Assembly (NCBI GenBank): GCA_002841355.1
Contig: PHFB01000001.1
Location: 62,001-126,000 of the forward strand
From: Actinobacteria bacterium HGW-Actinobacteria-1
GTDB lineage: Bacteria > Actinomycetota > Coriobacteriia > Anaerosomatales > Anaerosomataceae
Direction: 5' to 3'
Length of the DNA stretch: 64,000 nucleotides
A model generated the notes under the pieces. It did no database searches. It saw only the letters and a list, made by a program, of their open reading frames with translations, and had not been told where the DNA came from. Positions 33,801-42,335 of the stretch are shown here, piece after piece; position 1 is the first letter of the stretch, and each line of letters starts with the position of its first letter. A program made the translations under genes and the position numbers.

Positions 33801-34544
33801 ATGGCGTACAACGTCAAGACAGATACCTTCGAGGGTCCGTTCGACCTGCTGCTGTCGCTCGTCGCGCGGCAGAAAGTCGACGTGAGCGAGCTCTCGATCG
33901 CTGATATCGCCGACCAATACCTGCTCGAGATCGAGCGGCTGGAAGAGTTCGACCTTGAGGTCGCGAGCGACTTCCTGCTGGTGGCGGCAACGTTGCTGGA
34001 ACTCAAAGCCGCCAGCCTTCTGCCGCGCGAGGCAGTGGATCTTGGCGAGGATTACGAGGACCTTTCACCTGAAGAGGCACGCGAGCTTCTCGTGACCCGA
34101 CTGCTTGCGTACAAGCAGTTCAAGAACGCCGCCGGCGAGCTTGCAGCGCGGTTCGAGTCGGAGACGCGCATGCACCCGCGTGCGGCCGGCCTCGAAGAGT
34201 CGTTCCTCAAACTCATGCCGGATTACCTCGAAGGCCTTACCCTCCGCGCACTTGCTGTCATCTGCGCAGATCTCGAGCACAAACGCGAGGTGTTCCTGCT
34301 TCAGGCCGAGCACATCGCTGCCGCTCCCATCTCGCTCGAGCTGCACGTCGAGGGCGTTGCCCGCACGCTCGGCAAGCGTAAGCGCGCCATGTTCTCGGAG
34401 CTCATCTCCGGCGGGGCGCGTACCGAGGAGATCGTCGTCACCTTCCTGGCGATCCTGGAGCTTTACAAGCGCGGGCTGGTCTCACTCAAGCAGGTTGCGA
34501 ACTTCGGGGATATCGAAGTCGTGAAGTTGAAAGGGAAGGGGTAG
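33801..34544 (+). CDS. scpA: Segregation and condensation protein A
   Basis: This 247-residue kleisin subunit bridges the SMC heads in the bacterial condensin that organises replicated chromosomes. The N-terminal FEGPFDLLLSLVARQKVDVSELSIADI stretch (about 9-35) and EFDLEVASDFLLVAATLLELKA are diagnostic. The C-terminal winged-helix region (EEIVVTFLAILELYKRGLV, about 212-230) is intact. It pairs with scpB four bases downstream. The smc gene is not in this window. Confidence 0.95.
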   Translation: MAYNVKTDTFEGPFDLLLSLVARQKVDVSELSIADIADQYLLEIERLEEFDLEVASDFLLVAATLLELKAASLLPREAVDLGEDYEDLSPEEARELLVTRLLAYKQFKNAAGELAARFESETRMHPRAAGLEESFLKLMPDYLEGLTLRALAVICADLEHKREVFLLQAEHIAAAPISLELHVEGVARTLGKRKRAMFSELISGGARTEEIVVTFLAILELYKRGLVSLKQVANFGDIEVVKLKGKG

Positions 34545-34548
34545 TCGC

Positions 34549-35190
34549 GTGAGCGTGCCAGGGAATCTGAGGGGTCCGCTCGAGGCACTGCTCTTTGTGA
34601 GCGACGAGCCGGTCAGCACCGCTCGGCTCGCGAAGGTGCTGGTTGCCAACGTGGCCGACGTCGAGACCGCACTCAACGCCATCGCCGAGGAGTACGCGCG
34701 CGACGAGCGCGGATTCCAGCTCCGCGAAGTCGCTGGCGGCTGGCGTCTGGGCACGCACCCCGGCTTCCACGACTACATCGAGGAATACGTACTCTCCTGG
34801 GACACGCGCAAGCTGTCGCAGGCTGCTCTCGAGGCGCTTGCCGTCATCTCGTACCACCAGCCGGTCACCCGCCAGGGCGTGAATGCCGTTCGCGGCGTCA
34901 ATAGCGAAGCCGTTATCGCGTCGCTCATCGAGAAGGGCCTCGTGCGCGAGGTCGGCCGCGATCGCGACGGCGGCAACGCCATCCTGTACGGCACCACCCG
35001 TGCGTTCCTCGAGAAGTTCGGTCTGAAAGACATCTCCGAGTTGCCACCGCTGGCCGAGTTCGCTCCCGACGCTGACACGGAGCGCGCTATCCGCGATCGT
35101 CTCAACGCACTCGAGATGCCACTGTTCGGCGAGCCGGAAGACGAAGAGGAGCCGGACGACGATGACGCCGAGCCAGAATCCGACGAGTAG
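34549..35190 (+). CDS. scpB: Segregation and condensation protein B
   Basis: This 213-residue protein is the dimeric winged-helix partner of ScpA. Family marks are LEALLFVSDEPVS (about 8-20), KLSQAALEALAVISYHQPVTR (about 87-107) and DGGNAILYGTTRAFLEKFGL. The C-terminal tail is very acidic (about 188-213). GTG 34549 follows GGAAGGGG. Its last 29 bases overlap rluB in another frame. Confidence 0.95.
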   Translation: MSVPGNLRGPLEALLFVSDEPVSTARLAKVLVANVADVETALNAIAEEYARDERGFQLREVAGGWRLGTHPGFHDYIEEYVLSWDTRKLSQAALEALAVISYHQPVTRQGVNAVRGVNSEAVIASLIEKGLVREVGRDRDGGNAILYGTTRAFLEKFGLKDISELPPLAEFAPDADTERAIRDRLNALEMPLFGEPEDEEEPDDDDAEPESDE

Positions 35191-35926
35191 CGAGGAGCGT
35201 ATCAACAAGTTCCTCGCTCGGGCTGGCATAGCGTCACGGCGTGGTGCCGAGGAGCTCATCTCGGCGGGGCGGGTTCGCCTGAACGGCAACCTCGTGGTGG
35301 AGCTTGGCACGAAGGTGGTGCCGGGCAGAGATGTCGTCGAGGTCGACGGCGTGCCGGTGCGTGTCAAGGCGGACCGCGTCTATGTCGTTCTGAACAAGCC
35401 TACGGGGTACGTCTCGACGCTCAAAGACCCCCAGGGTCGCCGCACAGTCGCCGAACTCATGCCCGAGACCGATCACCGGCTCTTCAATGTCGGCCGTCTC
35501 GACATGGACACGACAGGCCTTCTGCTGCTTACCGATGACGGCGAGCTTGCGCACCGCCTCATGCATCCGCGCTACCACGTCTCCAAGGAGTACCTGGCCA
35601 CGGTCGCTGGCCGTCCCACCGAGGAGACGCTCAAGCACCTTCGCAGCGGCGTTGAGCTGGACGACGGCATGACGCGCCCCGCCGAGGCCACCGCCGAGCG
35701 TCTCGGCGACACCACGAGTGTGGTGCGGCTTGTGATCCGCGAGGGGCGTAAGCGACAGGTCCGTCGGATGCTTCGTGCGGTGGGACATCGCGTCGTCGCG
35801 CTGCACCGCGTGCGCTTCGGTCCGATCGAGCTTGGCGACATGCAGCTTGGGACCACGCGTCCGCTTACCGAAGCCGAGATCACCGCGCTCATCGCGAACG
35901 CGGGTCTTGAGGGGCGTGACGACTGA
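35162..35926 (+). CDS. rluB: rRNA pseudouridine synthase, RluB/RsuA family
   Basis: This 254-residue enzyme has an N-terminal S4 RNA-binding domain (ERINKFLARAGIASRRGAEELI, about 11-32) and a catalytic domain whose nucleophilic Asp lies in NVGRLDMDTTGLLLLT (about 109-124). The KRQVRRML block is near 198. Members isomerise uridines in 23S (RluB, RluE, RluF) or 16S rRNA (RsuA). The scpA-scpB-rluB neighbourhood favours RluB. ATG 35162 lies within scpB. Confidence 0.92.
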   Translation: MTPSQNPTSSEERINKFLARAGIASRRGAEELISAGRVRLNGNLVVELGTKVVPGRDVVEVDGVPVRVKADRVYVVLNKPTGYVSTLKDPQGRRTVAELMPETDHRLFNVGRLDMDTTGLLLLTDDGELAHRLMHPRYHVSKEYLATVAGRPTEETLKHLRSGVELDDGMTRPAEATAERLGDTTSVVRLVIREGRKRQVRRMLRAVGHRVVALHRVRFGPIELGDMQLGTTRPLTEAEITALIANAGLEGRDD

Positions 35927-36489
35927 TGGCCCTTGTGGTCTTCACCGGCGGCGCAAGGAGCGGGAAATCGGGTGCCGCCGCGCGGTTCGCGGCGGCGCGC
36001 AGCCCGCATGTTGTGGTCGCCGTCGCGGGCGTCGCCGACGACGAGGAGATGGCGACGCGCATCGCGCGCCATCGCGCTGAGCGTCCAGCCGATTGGCAGA
36101 CGCTCGAGATTGCCGGTGAGTCGCCCACCGCGTGGCTTGAGGAGCTTCGTGAGAGCGATGTGTTGCTCCTGGATTGTCTCGGCACGCTTGTGACCGACCT
36201 CCTGTGGGGCGGGGAGACGGAGCCTGCGAGCGAAGCCGAGGCGGACAGAATCGTCTCCGAACTTCTCGACGCGCTCCTTGCGCGCGAAGGCGACACCGTC
36301 ATCGTGACGAACGAGGTCGGCTCGGGCGTGGTGCCCGTCTCGGCTGCAGGACGACTCTTCCGCGATGTGCTCGGCCGGGCGAACACTCGGCTGGTGGCTG
36401 CCGCGGACGCTGCATACCTCGTGGTGTGCGGGCGTTGTATCGATATCAGCGTCGCGCCGGTCGATCCGGCGTGGCCGACCGACCGATAG
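35926..36489 (+). CDS. cobU: Adenosylcobinamide kinase / adenosylcobinamide-phosphate guanylyltransferase
   Basis: This 187-residue bifunctional enzyme phosphorylates adenosylcobinamide and transfers GMP to make AdoCbi-GDP. The P-loop GGARSGKS lies at about 8-15, the guanylylated His in RIARHRAERP (about 45-54), and the second conserved block LLDCLGTLVTDLLW follows. TNEVGSGVVP is the usual CobU C-terminal block. ATG 35926 overlaps rluB by one base. It leads a four-gene set for the nucleotide loop of cobalamin. Confidence 0.95.
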   Translation: MALVVFTGGARSGKSGAAARFAAARSPHVVVAVAGVADDEEMATRIARHRAERPADWQTLEIAGESPTAWLEELRESDVLLLDCLGTLVTDLLWGGETEPASEAEADRIVSELLDALLAREGDTVIVTNEVGSGVVPVSAAGRLFRDVLGRANTRLVAAADAAYLVVCGRCIDISVAPVDPAWPTDR

Positions 36490-36496
36490 GAGCTTC

Positions 36497-37567
36497 ATGA
36501 CGGCCGAGGCACAACTGCACGAACTGATCGCAACGGTACAGCCGGTAGCCGAGTCGTTCCTCGTCGAGGCGCAGCAGCGGCTCGACTCGCTCACCAAACC
36601 CCCCGGAAGTCTGGGTCGGCTTGAGGAACTCGCCGCGCGCGTCGCGGTCGTCCAGCGCGATGTCCGGCCCAAGGCGGCTCCCTCAGCGATCGTGCTCATG
36701 GCGGGAGATCACGGCGTGGTCGCCGAAGGCGTCTCACCGTACCCACAGGACGTCACGTGGCAGATGGTCGCGAACTTCTCCGCAGGCGGCGCGGCGATCA
36801 ACCAGCTTGCGGGCCATGCGAAGTCCACGCTCGTGTTGGTCGACGTGGGCGTCGCGTCTGACACGAGCACGTTCGGCGGTGTCGTGCAGGCCAAGGTGCG
36901 TCCCGGAACGGCCAATATGGCAGCGGGATCGGCTATGACCCGCGAGGAGGCCGCCGAAGCGCTGCTTGTTGGTGCGCGGACAGCCGCGGATCTCCACGAG
37001 CAGGGCGTTCTCCTTATCGGTACCGGCGAGATGGGCATCGGCAATACGACTGCGGCGGCAGCGCTTACCTCGGCGTTCACGGGTGTCGACCCGTCGTTGG
37101 TCGTCGGTCGCGGGACCGGTCTTGACGATGCCGGGGTCGCGCACAAGGCGGAGGTCATCCGTCGTGCGCTTGCTGTGAACGGTGTGGACAGGCTCGACGC
37201 ACTTGGTGTGCTCGCTGCTGTTGGCGGCCTCGAGATCGCCGGTATGGCAGGCGTCATGCTCGGTGCGGCCTCGGTCGGATGCTGCGTCGTGGCAGATGGC
37301 TTCATATCGGGATCGGCGGCGCTCGTCGCGACGCGACTGTGTCCGGAGCTCGCCGGATACCTGTTCCCGTCGCACCGCTCGGCGGAGCCCGGTCACACGG
37401 TGGTGTTGGATGCGCTCGGACTGCAGCCGGTACTGGAGCTTGATATGCGGCTCGGTGAGGGCACGGGCGCGGCACTGGCAATCGAGATCATCAGTGCGGC
37501 GTGCGCGGTCATGTCCGGCATGGCGACCTTCGCCGAGGCCGGCGTCAGCGGAGCCGACGAAGCGTGA
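36497..37567 (+). CDS. cobT: Nicotinate-nucleotide:dimethylbenzimidazole phosphoribosyltransferase
   Basis: This 356-residue enzyme makes alpha-ribazole 5'-phosphate from the lower-ligand base. LTKPPGSLGRLE (about 32-43), MAGDHGVVAEGVS (about 69-81), GEMGIGNTTAA (about 177-187) and the catalytic Glu in MATFAEAGV near the C-terminus are all present. ATG 36497 follows GGAG; longer frames are shadows of cobU. It overlaps cobS by four bases. The lower-ligand base used cannot be inferred from this sequence. Confidence 0.95.
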   Translation: MTAEAQLHELIATVQPVAESFLVEAQQRLDSLTKPPGSLGRLEELAARVAVVQRDVRPKAAPSAIVLMAGDHGVVAEGVSPYPQDVTWQMVANFSAGGAAINQLAGHAKSTLVLVDVGVASDTSTFGGVVQAKVRPGTANMAAGSAMTREEAAEALLVGARTAADLHEQGVLLIGTGEMGIGNTTAAAALTSAFTGVDPSLVVGRGTGLDDAGVAHKAEVIRRALAVNGVDRLDALGVLAAVGGLEIAGMAGVMLGAASVGCCVVADGFISGSAALVATRLCPELAGYLFPSHRSAEPGHTVVLDALGLQPVLELDMRLGEGTGAALAIEIISAACAVMSGMATFAEAGVSGADEA

Positions 37568-38301
37568 GTGTCCTGCGCGACATCGCTGCTGCGTTCGGGT
37601 GGCTGAGCATCGTTCCGGTCAAGGCGTACGCCGAGGCCCGTCCGACGCGGTGGTTTCCGCTCGTTGGGTGGATGTTCGGCGGTCTCGCGTACGGCATGGC
37701 ACGCGCGGCAGGTCTCCTCGGATTCGGGCTGTTCGGGATGCTTCTTGCGGCTGCGCTCATCGTTGCAGCGTGGGCGGTAGGCAGCCGCTTCCTGCACTGG
37801 GACGGCGCGGCCGACAGCGTTGACGGGCTACTCGGCGGTGCGACTCCCGAGCGGCGGCTCGAGATCATGCACGACAGCAGCACGGGAGCGTTCGGAACCA
37901 CGACGATCGTCCTGTTGGCGAGCCTTCAGGTGTTTTCGGTGGCAGCGCTCATCAGCTCGCTCGATCTGTGGCCGCTTGTGGCTGCGCCGGTCCTCGGACG
38001 ACTCTCGGCCGTGACGGGTCTGTGGACTGTACCGCGATCGAGTACTACCGGTCTCGCCGCGCGCCTTCCGGCGTCCGAGGGGTGGCTTGCGTGGGCGATC
38101 GCCGGCGTGCTGATCGTGCCCCTGGCTCTGCTGTCGCCACTCCAGTCTCCGATGCTGCTTGTGGGCGTCATTGCCGCTATGCTGGTGCCGCGGGCGCTTG
38201 CCCGGCCCGTGGGCGGCATCAGCGGCGACCTTCTCGGCGCTTCGGTGCTGCTTGTCGAGACTCTCGTTCTTGTCGCGTCGGCACTACTGAGTGGGGGATA
38301 A
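37564..38301 (+). CDS. cobS: Adenosylcobinamide-GDP ribazoletransferase (cobalamin synthase)
   Basis: This 245-residue integral membrane enzyme joins AdoCbi-GDP with alpha-ribazole (phosphate). The family motif RFLHWDGAADSVDGLLGGATPERRLEIMHDSSTGAFG (about 79-115) carries the acidic metal-binding residues. The remainder consists of hydrophobic helices. GTG 37564 gives MSVLRDIAAAFGWLSIVP, the typical start. It is translationally coupled to cobT. Confidence 0.95.
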   Translation: MSVLRDIAAAFGWLSIVPVKAYAEARPTRWFPLVGWMFGGLAYGMARAAGLLGFGLFGMLLAAALIVAAWAVGSRFLHWDGAADSVDGLLGGATPERRLEIMHDSSTGAFGTTTIVLLASLQVFSVAALISSLDLWPLVAAPVLGRLSAVTGLWTVPRSSTTGLAARLPASEGWLAWAIAGVLIVPLALLSPLQSPMLLVGVIAAMLVPRALARPVGGISGDLLGASVLLVETLVLVASALLSGG

Positions 38302-38303
38302 GC

Positions 38304-38933
38304 ATGGCGTCCACGACCACTGAGATCGTCATCGTCCGGCACCCCCAAACCGTAGCCAACACCGAGGGACGTTTCGTCGGTCGCGGTGACTCGCCGATCA
38401 CCGAGGTCGGCAAGGAGCAGATCCTTGCTCTCACGGCGTACATGGAACGATGGAAGCCGAACGTCGTCTTCACGTCTCCGCTCAAGCGTGCGCTGATGAC
38501 CGCGCAGGCTATCGTGTCGTGCGGCATCCCCGTCAACGTCGTGCCGGATCTCCAGGAGATCGACTTCGGGCGCGCCGAGGGTCTCACGTGGAACGAGATC
38601 ACGACCCTCGGCATGAAGATCGACTACCTGCGCAACGGCGCCGCTCAGGACGCGCACGACCTTGGGGGACCGGGCGACGGACCCGTCGCGCCCGGCGGAG
38701 AGTCCTGGAGTGAGTTCGAGTCGCGCGTGCGCGCCGCAGCTATCGCATGCGAGGGTGCGGGGAATCGCGTCGTGATCGTGACACACGGCGGCGTGTTCCG
38801 CACGCTCCTCGCACACTGGCTTGGCCTGCCCATGGAATCGTCGTGGCGGTTCTCGGTCCCGAATGCCGGCGTCGCGACGCTGCGCGTTATCGACGGGGCG
38901 GGCGTGCTCACGAGCCTTGAGCCCTGCGTCTAG
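38304..38933 (+). CDS. cobC: Histidine phosphatase family protein, CobC-like (putative alpha-ribazole phosphatase)
   Basis: This 209-residue branch-1 histidine phosphatase has the catalytic loop RHPQT (about 12-16), where most members have RHGxT: Gly is Pro. The second Arg (TSPLKRALMTAQ), the Glu of EIDFGRAEGLTW and the second His (VTHGGVFRTLL) are intact, so activity is likely. Following cobS, it probably removes phosphate from alpha-ribazole phosphate or cobalamin phosphate; phosphoglycerate-mutase-like roles remain possible. ATG 38304 follows TGGGGGATA. Confidence 0.8.
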   Translation: MASTTTEIVIVRHPQTVANTEGRFVGRGDSPITEVGKEQILALTAYMERWKPNVVFTSPLKRALMTAQAIVSCGIPVNVVPDLQEIDFGRAEGLTWNEITTLGMKIDYLRNGAAQDAHDLGGPGDGPVAPGGESWSEFESRVRAAAIACEGAGNRVVIVTHGGVFRTLLAHWLGLPMESSWRFSVPNAGVATLRVIDGAGVLTSLEPCV

Positions 38934-39011
38934 GCTGTTCGTGCTTGCGCCGCGCGCGTGAGTGCGGGACAATCCTCGGCAACCCTTGAGCAGCCGAGGA
39001 GGACCCTGACA

Positions 39012-40112
39012 GTGTCCTGGGACGAACTCATCCGACCCGACCTTGCGCCGCTCGTGCCGTATGCCCCCGGGCTGCGCGCGAGCCAGGTGCGCGAGCGCTC
39101 GGGCAAAGACGTCGTCCTGAAACTCTCGAGCAACGAACACCCCTGCGGCCCCGTACCTATCGCAATGGCGGCCATGCGCGAGGTGTTGCCGAGGATGAAC
39201 CGGTACAGCGACGGCGGGTGCACTGCGTTGCGCCGTAAGCTGTCCGAGCGGTTCAGCGTCCCGGCCGAGAGCGTCGTGGTCGGCAACGGCAGCAACGAGA
39301 TCCTGCGACTGCTCGCACAGGTAGTGCTGCGCCCTGGCGATGAGGTCGTCTTCGCCTGGCCGTCGTTCGTGGTGTACCCGATGGTGACGGCGATCTTCGG
39401 TGCGACCGGCGTGAAAGTCCCGCTGGCCGAGGGCGACGTGCTCGACCTCGACGCCATGCTCGCTGCGATTACCCCGAAGACGCGATTGGTGTTCCTGTGC
39501 AACCCGAACAACCCGACCGGCACCATCTACACCAAAGCCGACTTCGAACGCTTCCTGGCGGCGGTGCCGTCGCACGTTCTCACCGTCATCGATGAGGCGT
39601 ACTTCGAGTTCGTGACCGACAGCGAGTACCCCGACGGCCTCGATTACTTCGACGGGGAGCGTCCCATCGTCATCGCGCGGACGTTCTCGAAGATCTACTC
39701 GCTCGCCGGGCTGCGCGTCGGATACGCCATCTGCCCGCCCAAGCTGGCCGAGGCACTTCACAAGGTCCGCGAGCCGTTCAACGTCAACACCGTGGCGCAG
39801 GTCGCCGCGTACTACTCGCTCGACGACGAAGCCGAGGTACGGCGTCGCCGTAAAGAGAACCAGGAACAGAAGACCTACCTGTATTCGTGCTTCGATCGGC
39901 TCGGGATCCAGTACGCGCGGTCGGAGACCAACTTCGTGTACTTCCACACATCCCAACCGGTCGAAGTCTTCCAGGCCCTCCTTGAGGAGGGCGTGATCGT
40001 CCGCGACTTCGGGAATGCCCCGGCGCTCCGACTGGGTATCGGTACTCCTGAAGACACGCAGATGACGATCGCGGCTTTCGATGTGATCGCGGCGCGGCTC
40101 GGCAAGATCTAG
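39012..40112 (+). CDS. hisC: Histidinol-phosphate/aromatic aminotransferase, HisC family
   Basis: This 366-residue class I/II PLP enzyme has the family pattern KLSSNEHPCGP (about 39-49), CNPNNPTGT (about 163-171), VIDEAYFEF and the PLP Lys in RTFSKIYSLAGLRVGYA (about 224-240). The start at GTG 39012 is chosen for CGAGGAGG at 38995-39002; GTG 38958 would add 18 residues. It stands beside cob genes, but KLSSNEHPCGP is HisC-like rather than CobD-like. Since aroF, tyrA and aroA follow, it probably transaminates prephenate, phenylpyruvate or hydroxyphenylpyruvate, with histidinol phosphate as an alternative. Confidence 0.87.
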   Translation: MSWDELIRPDLAPLVPYAPGLRASQVRERSGKDVVLKLSSNEHPCGPVPIAMAAMREVLPRMNRYSDGGCTALRRKLSERFSVPAESVVVGNGSNEILRLLAQVVLRPGDEVVFAWPSFVVYPMVTAIFGATGVKVPLAEGDVLDLDAMLAAITPKTRLVFLCNPNNPTGTIYTKADFERFLAAVPSHVLTVIDEAYFEFVTDSEYPDGLDYFDGERPIVIARTFSKIYSLAGLRVGYAICPPKLAEALHKVREPFNVNTVAQVAAYYSLDDEAEVRRRRKENQEQKTYLYSCFDRLGIQYARSETNFVYFHTSQPVEVFQALLEEGVIVRDFGNAPALRLGIGTPEDTQMTIAAFDVIAARLGKI

Positions 40113-40182
40113 CGTCGCGCGCGGCTGCATCAGCGGTCAGGACATGCGACGCACGCGCTGCGTGCCGGAAGGGTGATTCCTA

Positions 40183-41205
40183 ATGCTCGTCATTATGAGA
40201 GACCACGCCAGCCAGGCGGAGGTCGACCACGTCGTAGGTTTGCTGCACGAGGCAGGTGCCGAGGCGCATCTGTCGCAAGGCGAAGTGAAGACCATCATCG
40301 GCGTCATCGGCGAGCGCGAGGTCATGTACGCGCTCGACCTCGAAGGCCTCGCCGGTGTCGAGCAGGTCATCCGCGTCCTCAAGCCGTACAAGCTCGTTTC
40401 GCGCGACTTCCAGCCGGAGGACACGGTCATCAAGGTTGGCTCGGCAACGGTCGGCGGGGGAGCGTTCGCGATGATCGCGGGACCCTGCTCCATCGAGTCC
40501 GAGGAACAGCTCTTTGCTACCGCGCGCGCCGTCAAAGCTGCGGGCGCCACGATGCTCCGCGGCGGCGCGTACAAGCCGCGCAGCAGCCCCTACGCGTTCC
40601 AGGGGATGGGTCTTGAGGGTCTGAAGCTCCTGCGTGCGGCGGGTGACGAAGTCGGGCTCCCCGTCGTCACCGAGATTCTCGACGTTCGAGATGCCGAGAA
40701 GGTCGCCGAGTGGGCCGACGTCCTCCAGGTCGGTGCCCGCAACATGCAGAACTTCATGATGCTCGACGAGCTTGGCACCATTCGCAAGCCGGTGCTGCTC
40801 AAGCGTGGTCTCTCGGCCACGATCGAGGAGCTCCTCTCGGCGGCCGAATACGTCCTCAAGGGTGGTAACCGCGATCTCATGCTTTGCGAGCGCGGTATCC
40901 GCACGTTTGAGACGTACACTCGCAACACGCTCGACCTCGCGGCTGTCGCTGCTCTCAAGATGCTCACGCACCTGCCGATCATCGTCGATCCGTCGCATGC
41001 GACCGGTCGTCGCGATCTTGTGGCGCCCATGTGCCGTGCGGCTGTCGCCACCGGTGCCGACGGCCTCATGGTCGAGGTGCACGTCGATCCCGAGCACGCG
41101 CGCTGTGATGGTCCGCAGTCGCTGCGCCCGGCGGATTTCGATTCTCTGGTACGTGACATCACGCCGCTTGTGACCCTCGAGGGCCGCACGTTCGGGAGGT
41201 CCTGA
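40183..41205 (+). CDS. aroF: 3-deoxy-7-phosphoheptulonate (DAHP) synthase, AroF type I-beta
   Basis: This 340-residue enzyme condenses PEP and erythrose 4-phosphate, the entry step to aromatics. The N-terminal ferredoxin-like (ACT-type) regulatory domain (about 1-70, MLVIMRDHASQAEVDHVV) precedes the barrel, which has AGPCSIESEEQL (about 101-112), GGAYKPRSSPYAFQG (about 127-141), and DPSHATGRRDLV with metal ligands. The architecture matches Thermotoga-type DAHP synthases, which are feedback-inhibited by Tyr and Phe. A hairpin GCACGC/GCGTGC (40151-40165) precedes the gene. Confidence 0.95.
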   Translation: MLVIMRDHASQAEVDHVVGLLHEAGAEAHLSQGEVKTIIGVIGEREVMYALDLEGLAGVEQVIRVLKPYKLVSRDFQPEDTVIKVGSATVGGGAFAMIAGPCSIESEEQLFATARAVKAAGATMLRGGAYKPRSSPYAFQGMGLEGLKLLRAAGDEVGLPVVTEILDVRDAEKVAEWADVLQVGARNMQNFMMLDELGTIRKPVLLKRGLSATIEELLSAAEYVLKGGNRDLMLCERGIRTFETYTRNTLDLAAVAALKMLTHLPIIVDPSHATGRRDLVAPMCRAAVATGADGLMVEVHVDPEHARCDGPQSLRPADFDSLVRDITPLVTLEGRTFGRS

Positions 41206-42326
41206 TGTTCGGTTCGATGATGATAGTCGGCATGGGGCTCATCGGTGGCTCGATCGCCGCTGCAGCGAAGTCGCTTGATGAGCCGCCGTTGATCTACGCG
41301 GTGGACACCGATTCCGAGACGCTTGCGTACTCGGTTGAGACCGGGCTCGCCGACGCTGCTGCGCAGCCGGATGAGGCATTCTCGGCGGGTTGGCTCGCTC
41401 CCGGTGTGGTGGACGTGGTCGTGCTGGCGACGCCGGCACGCAGGATCGTCGAGTGGCTCTCGCGGCTCGACGACGCCGGGTATGTCGGAATCGTCACCGA
41501 CGTGGCTTCCACGAAACATGGCGTCATTCTTGCCGCGAACAAGCACTCAGGGACCTCGTTCGCATTCGTTGGCGGTCATCCGATGGCGGGATCGGAGCGA
41601 AGCGGCGTGAAGGCCGCCGATTCCGGGCTCTTCCGCGGCGCGTACTACGTGCTCACGCCCACCGAGGACACCAACCTGGAGGCGTACCGGCAGGTGCATG
41701 AGTTCGTCTCGGCGATAGGCGCCCGGGTCATCTCGGTTCCCGCGGAGGCGCACGACGAGGCCGTCGCGGTCGTGAGTCACGTTCCGCACGTCGCGGCTGC
41801 TGCGCTCGTGGCCCTGGCGTCGCGGCGCTCGCAGCGCGGTGGCCGAGACGTGCTGCGTCTGGCTGCCGGCGGCTTCAAGGACATGACGCGCATCGCTGCC
41901 GGAAGTCCGGAGCTGTGGACGGGCATCTGTCTCGACAACGCTGGACCGCTCGTGGCTGGTATCGAGGAGCTGCAGGCGGTTCTCGGCGAGTTCGCGGATG
42001 CGGTCACAGAGCGCGACGCCGAGGCTATCAGAACGTGGCTAACAGAGCCGGCAGACGTCAGGCGCGCGCTCCCTGCGCAATGGGTGCCCGACACCGCCGC
42101 ACTCTTCGAGCTTTCGCTGCCGATGACCGACCGACCCGGCGTGGTAAGCCAGGTGACGACGGCCGTAAGCCGGGTAGGATGTAACATCGAGGACATCGAG
42201 ATCGATCACCAGTCGGAGGACAGCGCCGTTCTCCGCCTCATTCTCACCGATGAGGGTGACCGTGCCCGCCTGATGAAGGACCTTGACGCCGCAGGGTTCA
42301 ACGCGGTGCTCAAGCCGCTGGAGTAA
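41205..42326 (+). CDS. tyrA: Prephenate dehydrogenase with C-terminal ACT domain
   Basis: This 373-residue enzyme oxidatively decarboxylates prephenate to hydroxyphenylpyruvate for tyrosine. The Rossmann motif GMGLIGGS is at 9-16, the catalytic His region VGGHPMAGSERSG at about 122-134, and SHVPHVAAAAL at about 191-201. The last 75 residues (FELSLPMTDRPGVVSQVTTAV...) form an ACT domain, probably a tyrosine sensor. TGATG overlap with aroF. It precedes aroA by nine bases. Confidence 0.93.
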   Translation: MFGSMMIVGMGLIGGSIAAAAKSLDEPPLIYAVDTDSETLAYSVETGLADAAAQPDEAFSAGWLAPGVVDVVVLATPARRIVEWLSRLDDAGYVGIVTDVASTKHGVILAANKHSGTSFAFVGGHPMAGSERSGVKAADSGLFRGAYYVLTPTEDTNLEAYRQVHEFVSAIGARVISVPAEAHDEAVAVVSHVPHVAAAALVALASRRSQRGGRDVLRLAAGGFKDMTRIAAGSPELWTGICLDNAGPLVAGIEELQAVLGEFADAVTERDAEAIRTWLTEPADVRRALPAQWVPDTAALFELSLPMTDRPGVVSQVTTAVSRVGCNIEDIEIDHQSEDSAVLRLILTDEGDRARLMKDLDAAGFNAVLKPLE

Positions 42327-42335
42327 GGGGTACGC

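Noticed and set aside
39012-40112. HisC-like gene as CobD (threonine-phosphate decarboxylase)
   Set aside because: Cob neighbours suggested it, but the KLSSNEHPCGP and RTFSKIYSLAG motifs follow HisC, and aromatic pathway genes follow.
37926-40130. 734-residue - strand frame over cobS to hisC
   Set aside because: Spans several real + strand genes; composition is typical of an antisense shadow.
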